Source of the DNA: Ophioderma brevispina | Taxonomy: Eukaryota > Echinodermata > Ophiuroidea > Amphilepidida > Ophiodermatidae | Assembly (NCBI GenBank): GCA_023653785.1 | Contig: JAMKCH010044186.1 | Location: 18,582-82,581 of the forward strand | Reading direction: 5' to 3' | DNA: 64,000 nt | Shown: positions 35,736-45,306 of the stretch, piece after piece | Layout: every line of letters starts with the position of its first letter | Numbering within the stretch: the stretch's first letter is position 1 | Made by a program: the position numbers and the translations under genes | The notes under the pieces: model-generated | Database searches by the model: none | Told to the model about the DNA's origin: nothing | What the model saw: only the letters and a program-made list of their open reading frames with translations

Positions 35736-36838
35736 CGGGTAGATCACTGATCATGCTGATAGTGCCTTTAAGACATCAATTTCCAGAAAATTTGGCGTGT
35801 TAGGACTATATGAATGTATTGTTCATGCTACTTTCAAACATGGTGAATTGGTGATGGAAATGTCTGATTTTTATATTTAAACGATTTGCGTTTGACCATT
35901 ACTTTTCGTCAGCTCTGATTATGAGAAATTATACCGGCGAGCGTCAGAGAGAACTCATTAATTCTGATGTCTACAACATAACAAAGATGACAATAGTATT
36001 TCAAGTGATTGTCTCAGTTACACGAGGAGCGATTTCTTGCTTAAGTTTGTTAACTTCCAGACGGTCTTGCAGATGTTGTGGTACGTCTTCAATCTCCCAC
36101 CCCATAACAATAAGGATGCAAGTGCCATTGACAACTTAAAGATCATAAGTCAAATGATGATAGTGAGATGGTAAACAGGCTAATGTTTGTTAGGCTTTCA
36201 TTTCAAATTGATTAACTTATCGATCTGCGTGCTCGACGTGTATCAAATTGGATGAGTGACACATAAGTCAAGTTTGTTCGCCAACAACATTTGTAATGTG
36301 TGATAGACTGAGAAATTGGACAACAGATGTGCTTTTAACATAATAATAATACCAGAGAAGATGAATAATACTAATACAATCATGCTTATATAGCGCATTA
36401 CACAATTAAGTCTCAATGCGCTGCAAAAAATACACTGTAAAAGGAATGAACACAAACAACAAACAAAAATAATTAAAGTACCATGGTAACAATAATGAGA
36501 GATGGAATAACTTAGTTAAAGGTGCAACGAGAGATGTTTTTGAGGCACCCAAATATTGTGCCATAATTGTAATTTCATATAGACTAGACACTCAATAGAT
36601 TTCTTACATTGTAATTTGGCTACAGAAATGTCTTAAAAGAGAGAAAAAGGCGATTCTGATTTGCTTATATTTCAATATAAAACATAGGTTTAATTTCGTA
36701 TTTTGCTTCTATACGAAACTGATTACAATTTTCAAATTTTTGTACCAAATAAATATTTCTCAGCTTAATCCTTTCAGGTTGGGTTATTTTTGATGGAGAG
36801 CTTTACATCAGAGCAAAAATCAGTACTTTTAATTTTTT
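35736..36838 (+). repeat. 1.1-kb tandem duplication, unit 2
   Basis: Near-identical to 34634-35735; the difference I noticed is one extra T (CGTATTTTGC versus CGTATTTGC). It continues directly into the intact right end of the TTAA MITE (36520-36873). The second module A (43.3-45.3 kb) has only one unit. Confidence 0.9.
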
Positions 36839-36873
36839 GGGACACCTGATATGTGAAATCTCTCGTTGCACCT
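36520..36873 (+). mobile_element. T2-like MITE, AGGTGCAACGAGAGAT family, copy E1
   Basis: The termini AGGTGCAACGAGAGAT and ATCTCTCGTTGCACCT (one extra base outside the core match) are flanked by TTAA at 36516-36519 and 36874-36877. Length is 354 bp and it is non-coding. The TTAAAGG start fits T2/Kolobok-type MITEs. A second element of the family lies in the opposite orientation at 37505-37836; partial or diverged copies are at 35418-35735 and about 44535-44891. Confidence 0.8.
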
Positions 36874-37504
36874 TTAAGGTTAACAAGTAAGTTTTGACAG
36901 AGCATTTGAATTGGTCAACAGTTTGCGAGATTTTATAAAATTGGACCACAAACATGACAGACATGTTGTTCAGCAGATCTCCAGAAATCGTGGATTGTGA
37001 AATAGATAAAATGACAACAAAATCGACTTCCTATTCCACACTTGCCTTCCTTCCCTTGTTTTAATTGTATGATTTCCATGCCAAGCGTTTGTCTTTTCCG
37101 CTCAATTGTTTTTAAGCCTATGGCGTAACTTTGAATATCATGTTTTCCACATCTTGAAGGACTTTTTCATTTGTATTATTTTCAAACCGGAAAACACAGG
37201 GTAATAACTCCATCGACATTTCCACACCCACAAGAATGAAGGCTATACCGAGCTGTCATAATTAATAAATATGCGAGGAGTTATACAAGAAAATATGGTA
37301 TTCCCATTCAAACACTTAAATTAGGCCTCGTACAATTAGCGTTATTTACAAGACAATTGCTCTTCGTGATGGACACATAAAACAAAATCCTAACTTATGA
37401 CACGCCATTTGCTTCAAAACTTACAACGCGTTTGTAAATTTTAATTTGAAAACAACGATATGAATTTACATTAGCTGTTTTATCAAAATTATATTGGGCC
37501 TTAA

Positions 37505-37836
37505 AGGTGCAACGAGAGATTTCACATATCAGGTGTCCAAAAAAAATCGAAAGTACTGATTTTTGCCCTGGTGTAAAGCTTTCCATAAAAAATATCCCGA
37601 TCTGAAAGGATTAAGCTGAGAAATGTTTCTTTGGTAGAAAGATTGTGAAATTTCTAATTTCATATAGGAGCGAATACGAAATTCAACCTATGGTTTATAT
37701 TGAAAAAAAAAGCAAATCAAAATCAAATTTTTTCTCTTTACCAAATATAAGGTAAGAAGTCTATTGAGTGTCTAATCTATATGAAATTACTATTATAACA
37801 CAATATCTGGGTACATCAAAATCCCTCGTTGCATCT
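37505..37836 (-). mobile_element. T2-like MITE, AGGTGCAACGAGAGAT family, copy E2
   Basis: TTAA lies at 37501-37504 and 37837-37840 outside AGGTGCAACGAGAGAT and CCCTCGTTGCATCT. The body is the diverged reverse complement of E1: shared blocks around TCACATATCAGGTGTCC, GTACTGATTTTTGCCC and AAAGGATTAAGCTGAGAAAT. It sits at the start of the 5.65-kb duplicated block, so it has a second copy at 45527-45858. Confidence 0.8.
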
Positions 37837-38168
37837 TTAATTTTCTTCATCTCACTGTAAAAATTGTGTCTAGCATGGGGACATGTCTTCAGTTAACATA
37901 TCGTAATTTAGCTTCTTTGTCCAAGTCACATAATATAACCTCACCTCTTGTAGTCATGCGTCATGTCTAGTATAATAGACATATAAACTTGCGATAAGAT
38001 ATGATTCAAAGAATAAGCGACTTGTTTAAAGTCACTCTTATTCAATGATGTGTCTTTTATAAGGACATGAAGGAAGACATGTCCTGATACTGCCCCTACA
38101 AGTTAAAGCATGGCCTAATACCATTTTATTTCTTGTAGCTAATCATTTCTTAAAATTTATAGGCGTTT

Positions 38169-38215
38169 AAGCCGTGTCCATTCAAAAAGACATGTCTAAA
38201 TGCAAGACACGGCTT
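38169..38215. other. Hairpin with AAGCCGTGTC stem
   Basis: AAGCCGTGTC (38169-38178) and GACACGGCTT (38206-38215) form a perfect 10-bp stem; the loop contains the palindrome AGACATGTCT. Related words (AGGACATG, GACATGTCC) occur just upstream, so the patch may be a small inverted-repeat element. A copy exists at about 46191-46237. Confidence 0.6.
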
Positions 38216-38398
38216 GTTTAAGGACAAAATAGTGCCCTTAGGCAAGACACGTTTTTGCACTGTGGTAAAGGTTTATTGGGAGGTTTATTCAGGGTGTGTG
38301 ATACATTTTCACACATCTCTTACTGAGGAAAATATAATTAAGATATTCAAAGGGTGAAGTTGGGATATATGACACATACAAAAAATAATATATATGTC

Positions 38399-38420
38399 TA
38401 TTTACCACATGTGGTAAATA
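38399..38420. other. Perfect 22-bp palindrome
   Basis: The half-site TATTTACCACA is followed directly by its reverse complement TGTGGTAAATA. TGTGGT is a Runx-type core, present here back to back, but no gene context supports a regulatory role. A copy exists at 46421-46442. Confidence 0.6.
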
Positions 38421-39929
38421 ATATTGATTAGAAACACCATACATTGTATGCAATCCAATTAAATACAATTTTTGGGAAGTGACAAATCCATGTCAAAAGA
38501 AAGTATGATGTTAAAAGAATTGAGATACACCATTTTGCCATAAGAGTCGAATGAGACGTCACTGAGTTTAGGAACAGTTAAGAAAAAACACAGCAAAAAA
38601 TTGTTGTTTTAAAGTTTTAAACTACCAAGGTTGGTCACAGTGAATTACCAATAAACAACTTATAAATACGCGCGGCAGTTGTTTAAGGCTGGTACAAGAC
38701 TAGTTGTTTAAAAGTTTAAAACAGCGTTTTATTAAAACAGCGTTTTAAAGTACAATCTGCAATTTCATCTTCGCCTGTTGTGCGAGGATGGAATTATGAT
38801 CCAACAAGTGAAATAGTAAGATCTTGTCTATTTTGAACATAATGCAACAACTACAAGAAAGACATAGATCATGAAGGTAATATTCTAATATAAGGTTAAC
38901 ATTTATGAAATACACTATAAAAGGTCATTGCCTTATTCAAAATTATATGCAAACGCGGCGTTGGGTTATATGCAATGTGTTGAGAAAATGTTAAGAAAAG
39001 AAGAGGAGATGTTTTTATACCACTGCAGGAAAGGTTGATAATGAATTTCAAATTAGTAGGCAAAAATTCAGAAATGAAGCAGGGTGTTAAATGGCGCCAG
39101 ATGCCTATACAATTAATATACCTTATTGTTTTAAGTTTAACACTTAGTATTTAGTAGAGAAATAGCGTCGATTAAGTCTGAACCATTGATTTGGGTTATT
39201 TTCGGGTCCTATACTGATAGATAGCGTCAATGCATTAAAGAGAAGAATGACATCAAATCGATCACTGCAAATAACACCTTGAGGCTTACAAATTGTGGAT
39301 TCTTATTTTTTTAAACCGTGAGAAGTACTTAATATGAATCTCACTCGCTAAAGCCTAAAGTCTAGTAACGAGATTACTATATAGGCCTATTGCAAAACCA
39401 TTCAATTCAGTTGAGTAGTACCTCATTTCTAATGGGCAATGGCAATATGGTGTCACTTTAACACCCAGCTTTTAGAGTGTTAATACACGCCAATGATTCA
39501 GAATATTACCAACTTATTTAACACCTGCAAGAAAAATATATAATACTACTCACCATTGATACGTTATTCCATCTCTGCAAGTACACAAGTATGCCGATCA
39601 ACGGTAAATAAGTTCAGGTGCGCCCAATTAAGGAGATTTCTTCCTCCAATTTCCTATAATATTTCAGTCACCAAATACTACCAAAAGTGCATACACCTTA
39701 ACCATCACGACAAACAGCTGATTTGGAAACTTTTTTTCACTCCACCAAACACACAGCCAAGAAAGTCAGACTTGAACTTTTGTTATTTGATGTGAAAGTA
39801 TACCCCGTACGGACCACCGACTTGGCAAAACACTGCGTCTCTGAAGAAGCATTCAAGGCATCTTATAGTTACTCCAGCTCCACCAATGGTCCTCTGAGTC
39901 TTGGAAAAGAGGAATGACACAAATACACC

Positions 39930-40100
39930 GGTCCCACCTCCTTGCCGCTGCTCACTCGAGTCACGCCTCGCGCCGATTGTCGCCGCCGTTCGCTTGCTTG
40001 TTTTTCAAGCAACCGTCAACCAAGTCATGTAACATTCCAATAGATTCCCATAGGGTGTATAAAAGCCGACCGCGTTTGTTGCCAACTATGACCCATTCTG
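39930..40100 (+). promoter_or_regulatory. CpG-richer patch followed by a TATAAAAG box
   Basis: A locally GC- and CpG-rich stretch (about 39950-40010) precedes TTCCAATAG (a CCAAT-like motif) and TATAAAAG at 40058-40065. This order resembles a core promoter on the plus strand. The 81-codon frame 39914-40159 begins upstream of the TATA box and is not convincingly coding, and no downstream gene is recognised. A copy exists at 47950-48120 with TATAAAAG at 48078-48085. Confidence 0.25.
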
Positions 40101-40719
40101 TCAATATCTATCTTGGCAAAACCTTAATCAGTTTTGTTTGCCACCTAATTCCGATTTAAGAAAAAAATATGGAAGGTGGCCAATGAGGTCGTTAAATAAT
40201 TAGCGCCGTTGATGTTCTTTTAAAGAGAGTTTGTGCAATCAAATATAAATCAAACTATTGAAAAATTTGGCAACTCTGTGATTGTTAACAACAATTCTAT
40301 ACCATCCTGGGAAAAAGAAGCATTTTTTTATAATAACTGGAGATTGGAATTGGAAAAACGAACCAATTTGGTATATAAGGAGTTCTAACTGTGCGAATAG
40401 TGACTGTAAAACCAAAGATCATTATACTTGACTGATGTTTCGAGTAAGAATCTTATGTCCTTCATCAGCGGCAAAGTACTTCTAGTGATATACAGACATA
40501 ATAATGTGACGATATCTTATACACGTTGTATCAACAAGTCATTTAAATCACAGTGTCCAGGAACAAAATGTAGATGCAAAATCTGGAAACTTCCATATTG
40601 CAGAAAGCTTGCCGGAGGACTGCGTTCGACTGGTATTCCAATGGCAATCTCACAAATTCATAACCCAAATTCATAATACCATCAGCATATCTTTGACACA
40701 ATTTAATTTTATTAGCATA

Positions 40720-41636
40720 CTCTAACAAAAGGTCTATAGATTAGTATAGTTCCTTGAATACCTGAAATGAAAAGTGATTTATTCTTGAATTACAAATCAA
40801 TGTCGAAAGGATAAATAACTATTGACAAATTGCCGATTAGCTACTTAGGTATTATTAGACCTGTCTACATCAGGAATTATTGTATTATCATTATTGTTTT
40901 GTCAAGTTAGCGATAAGGGCCCCGCAAAGGTATCTACAAACCATATCGTCATGATCGTGTATCATATTGCGCAATTGTACAGGGTGAAATAATGCGTGAT
41001 TGATATTAATCATAAATTCCATATTTCACTAAAATGTTGTTAGATTTATCAGACTTCGCAAAAAGAAGGGCCGGTGGATTTTTTTTTATTTCGCGTCTGG
41101 TTTCATTGGCCCACTTTCAAACTACATTATAGGACTTTAGCCCGTCAAATAGGGGGTCCCTTTGTCCCACTGTTAATAATTTCACAGGCGTTAACATTTC
41201 TTTAAAAAATACAGTATACCCCATTTTAGTTGGTGAATAGTTGACCGTGCAAGAAGGGTTAAACATAAACCCTTAAGGGGGCCCAAATCCGAGGCTGACC
41301 CTAACAATTTTTAGCCCTTTTTGCATGGTCTACTATATGCAACAATTAAACGGGTATGTTGTACCCAGCATTATTATGATTATAACCATCATTATAGCAC
41401 AGACAACACTAAATAATAAGCATAAAATGCATGACATATTAATTTAACACCAATTCCAACACTAATAATAACACCAGTGGTTGAAAAGGAATCACACCAA
41501 CCCGTGTTCATGAAATCAAATGAAACTAACACCAACTTGAGTCACCTCAAAATAACAACAAAACATTGTGTAATTTAATTGAAATGAATCCTCTATCCGA
41601 GATATATTACCAGTTTATGCATTGTTTTGTCGGCTT
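40720..41636 (+). repeat. Internal tandem repeat W, unit 1
   Basis: Starts CTCTAACAAAAGGTCTATAG and recurs at 41660. The first 300 bp are nearly identical between units; the rest diverges, with indels. It includes several AACACCA-rich stretches. Confidence 0.85.
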
Positions 41637-41659
41637 AAAAAAAAAAAAAAAAAAAAAAA
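41637..41659. repeat. 23-base A-run between W units
   Basis: The run joins W unit 1 (ending GGCTT) to unit 2 (starting CTCTAAC). At the equivalent place unit 2 reads AGCTTAAAACATTTC, so about 19 of the A residues are extra. Repeated at 49655-49677. Confidence 0.85.
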
Positions 41660-42660
41660 CTCTAACAAAAGGTCTATAGATTAGTATAGTTCCTTGAATA
41701 CCTGAAATGAAAAGTGATTTATTCTTGAATTACAAATCAATGTCGAAAGGATAAATAACTATTGACAAATTGCCGATTAGCTACTTAGGTATTATTAGAC
41801 CTGTCTACATCAGGAATTATTGTATTATCATTATTGTTTTGTCAAGTTAGCGATAAGGGCCCCGCAAAGGTATCTACAAACCATATCGTCATGATCGTGT
41901 ATCATATTGCGCAATTGTACAGGGTGGAATAATGTGTGATTGATATTAATCATAAATTCCATATTTCACTAAAATGTTGTTAGTTTTATCACAAACTTCG
42001 CAAAAAGTTTTGTCACTTCTCAAACCTTGTATTTAATTGGATTGCATACAATGTATGATGTTTTTTTTATTTCGCGTCTGGTTTCATTGGCCCACTTTCA
42101 AACTACATTATAGGACTTTAGCCCGTCAAATAGGGGGTCCCTTAGTCCCACTGTAAAGAATTTTCACAGGGGTGAACATTTTGCAATTCTTTAGAAATGC
42201 ATTATTTACCCCCATTTTAATTGGTGAATAGTTGACCGTGCAGAAGGATTAAACATAAACCCTTAAGGGGCCCCCATATCCGAGGCTGACCCAAAAAAGT
42301 TTGATTTTTAGCCCTTTTTGCATGGTCTACTATATGCAACAACTAAACGGGTACCCAACATTACCATGATTAAAACCATCATTATAGCACAGGCAACATT
42401 TCAAATCACTAGGCATAAAACGTATGACATATTAATTTAACACCAATTCTAACACTAATTATAACACCAGTGGTTGAAAATTAATCACACCAACCCGTGT
42501 TCATGAAATCAAATGAAATAAAACTAACACCAATTTGAGTTCAAAATAACAACAAAACATTGTCATGATTGTGTAGTCTAATTGAAATGAATTCTCCATC
42601 GAGATATATTACCAGTTTTGCATTGTAGCTTAAAACATTTCAATACATGCAAAACTGCAT
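41660..42660 (+). repeat. Internal tandem repeat W, unit 2
   Basis: Copy of 40720-41636 with changes, including an inserted stretch at about 42003-42060 (GTCACTTCTCAAACCTTG and onward) that is the reverse complement of 38441-38495 in the same block. The 3' limit is approximate. Confidence 0.8.
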
Positions 42661-42970
42661 TTTCCTTTTATATTCTGATCTTATGATTTCTGTACCGAAC
42701 AGGGTTCAATCTTTAAAATAAATTTAACAAACAAAACTTACATCAAACTGAATTTTGTAAAATTTATTAGACGTAGGTGTTGAAACGGGGTCAAATTTAA
42801 TATGCACAATGATATCAGAAAACGATCCCCGGGGACAAATCTTGGGTTAAAGAAACTGCAAAAACATGAAACAATTTCAATTTTGTAGAAATACGTTAAA
42901 GGTGAAAGATAAGTAAAAAACCTGATGCACTTTCATTAAAAATTTTGAACAAAGGATATTACAAATGGCA

Positions 42971-43286
42971 ATTGTTTAATTCGTCATTTTTGTGCTTGAC
43001 TATTAAGTCTAGTCATTTGACTACTAATCTAGTAATTAATTTGTATTTGACAAATTAAAATTCGTCAGTATTAATAGTCATTTTTAAAGTGGTAAATTTA
43101 GAGGTAAGAAAATTATTCTGTAAATTACAAAATTAGTTCTTAAAATAACAAGGGGAAGGTATCTTCCCGCATAGCCACATTGTTCCGCATTGAAGTAAAT
43201 TTAGGACTGATTAAAACAAGTGATTTGCATGACTATTTTAATAGTCAAAACTACTGAGACACATTTTTGGATATTAATATTCAGTA
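42971..43286 (-). mobile_element. CACTGAGAATA-family MITE, copy 2 (inverted, truncated)
   Basis: Reverse complement of the interior and left end of the element at 5827-6392: it ends ATTAATATTCAGTA and shares GTGTCTCA, TAGTCATGCAAATCA and TACCTCTAAATTTAC when read on the minus strand. The other end is missing; it abuts the end of block B. It lies exactly between block B copy 1 and the second module A. Confidence 0.65.
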
Positions 43287-43289
43287 GGA

Positions 43290-45306
43290 AATGGTGGCTT
43301 TAGGCCTATCAGAGAAGATGGGCATAGTATCCACCAAACTATCTGGGACATTGAGTCTGGACGGAAAAAAGGAGTCCATTCCGAAGTTTCATGGCTAAAT
43401 CTCAATACAGGATGTTACTATAACTAAAGACTAACTAATAGACCTTAAGTATTTTCGCTCTTCAATTACTTTTGTTACATGAAGCGTCTAGACGCTGACC
43501 ATCCACACATTATGGTTGATGGGACTGCAAGGTTTGACGTTGCCATTGGTTTACCATATAATAACAAAATTATTCAGCGTTAAATTTTCCAAAGTTGGGT
43601 GGTTTTGGTCAGAGAAGCGGGAAGGACCCAGATACTAAGTCTCTATAGCTAATGAATACAAGCGAAATAAGTTTGTGATAAGGGCTTAGCAATCAGAATC
43701 ATAATTCTACAAGACTTATCCTTATTTTTTAGTATCCTGCTAATTTGAAATATTTGCTCTTCGGGTAGATCACTGATAGTGCCTTTAAAGACAACAATTT
43801 CCAGAAAAATTAGGCATGTTAGGAATCATGAATCATTGTTCATTTTACTTTCAAACATGGGATGGAATGTATGATTGTGATATTTAAAAGATTTGCGTTG
43901 ACCTTACTTTTCGTCAAGCTTTGATTATGAGAAATTATACCGGCGAGCGTCAGAGAGAACTCATTAATTCTGATGTCTACAACATAACAAAAGATGACAA
44001 TAGTATTTCAAGTGTTGTCTCAGTCACACGAGGAAGCGAAGTTCTTGCAATTTAAGTTTTGTTAATTCCAGACGGTCTTGCAGAGTTGTCGGACCGTCTT
44101 CAATCTCCCACCCCATAACAATAAGGATGCAAGTACCATTGACAACTTAAAGATCATAAGTCAAATGATGATAGTGAGATGGTAAACAGGCTAATGTTTG
44201 TTAGGCTTTTCATTTCAATGTTATTAACGTAGCGATCTGCGTGCTCGACGGTATCAAATTGGATGAGTGACACATAAGTCAAGTTGTTCGCCACAACATT
44301 TGTAATGTAGTGATAGACTGAGAAATGGACAACAGATGTGCTTTAACAAATATAATACCAGAGAAGATGAATAAACTGTAATACAATTAATGACGTATAT
44401 AGGCATTAACACTTAAGTCTCAATGCGCTGCAAAAAAATACACTGATAAAAGGAATGAACACAAACAACAAACAAAAATAATTTAAAGTAACCATTGGTA
44501 ACAATATGGATGATGGAATAAACTTAGGTAAAGTGCAACGAGAGATTGTTTTTGAGGCACCCAAATATGTGCCATAATTGTAATGTGATATAGACGAGAC
44601 ATCAATAGATTAGTATCATTGAATTTGGCTACAGAAATGTCCTTAAAGAGAGAGGAAAAAGGCGCTTATGATTGGCTGATATTCAATATTAAAACACAGG
44701 TTTTAATTTCGTATTTGCTTCTATACGAAACTGATTACAATTTCAAATTTTTGTACCAAAGAAATATTTCTCAGCTTAATCCTTTCAGGTGGGGTTATTT
44801 TGATGGAGAGCTTTACATCAGAGCAAAAATCAGTGTGTTTACTTTCAAGTTTTGGACACTGCTTGATATGTGGAAATCTCTCGTTGCACCTTTAAGGTTA
44901 ACAAGTAATTTTTGGACAGAGCAGTTGAATTGGTCAACAGTTTGCGAGATTTATAAAATTGGACCACAAAAATGACAGAAATGTGGTTCAGCAGATCTCC
45001 AGAAAAATCGTGGATTTGAAATAGATAAAATGACAACAAAATCGACTTCCTATTCCACAGTGCTTCCTTCCCTTGTTTTATTTTGTAGATTGAATTGCCC
45101 AGCGTTTGTTGGGCTTTCCGCTCAATTGTTTTAAGCCTTATATGGCCTAACTTTGAGATATCAGTTTTCCACATCTTGAAGGACGTTTATCATTTGTATT
45201 ATTTTCAAACAGGAAAACACAGAGCAATACTCCATCGACATTTCCACACCCACAAGAATGAAGGCGATAGCGAGCTGTCATAATAAATACATATGCGATG
45301 AGTTAC
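43290..45306 (+). repeat. Duplicated module A, second copy (noisy, single unit)
   Basis: Collinear with 33460-37284 but lacking most of the 33.9-34.6 kb MITE insertion and having only one 1.1-kb unit. It differs by many scattered one-base insertions and deletions as well as substitutions. It includes a diverged E1-type MITE ending with TTAA at 44892-44895. The 118-codon plus frame 44619-44975 crosses that MITE and is not a gene. Confidence 0.75.

Larger units (their letters stand above)
33460..37284 (+). repeat. Duplicated module A, first copy
   Basis: From TTGGCTTTAGGCCTATG onward this matches 43290-45306, though that copy has many single-base insertions and deletions. This copy additionally contains the nested MITEs at 33903-34665 and a tandem duplication of an internal 1.1-kb segment, and has two copies of AAAGACTAACTAATAGACAT (33582-33632) where the other has one. 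No coding sequence was recognised. Confidence 0.7.
37285..42934 (+). repeat. 5.65-kb duplicated block B, copy 1
   Basis: It is repeated at 45307-50949. I found seven differences, each a homopolymer one base shorter in the second copy; cumulative offsets (8022 falling to 8015) agree with that count. The block holds MITE E2, hairpins around GACATGTC words (38040-38260), a perfect palindrome, a possible promoter patch and an internal 0.94-kb tandem duplication. No gene was recognised; all small frames are duplicated with the block. Confidence 0.9.

Noticed and set aside
34819..36591. Duplicated small frames (61-72 codons) as a gene pair
   Set aside because: They are identical only because they lie in the 1.1-kb tandem duplication; the third, diverged module does not preserve them.
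44619..44975. 118-codon plus frame
   Set aside because: It crosses a diverged copy of the E1 MITE in the noisy module; the corresponding sequences in the cleaner copies are not open.
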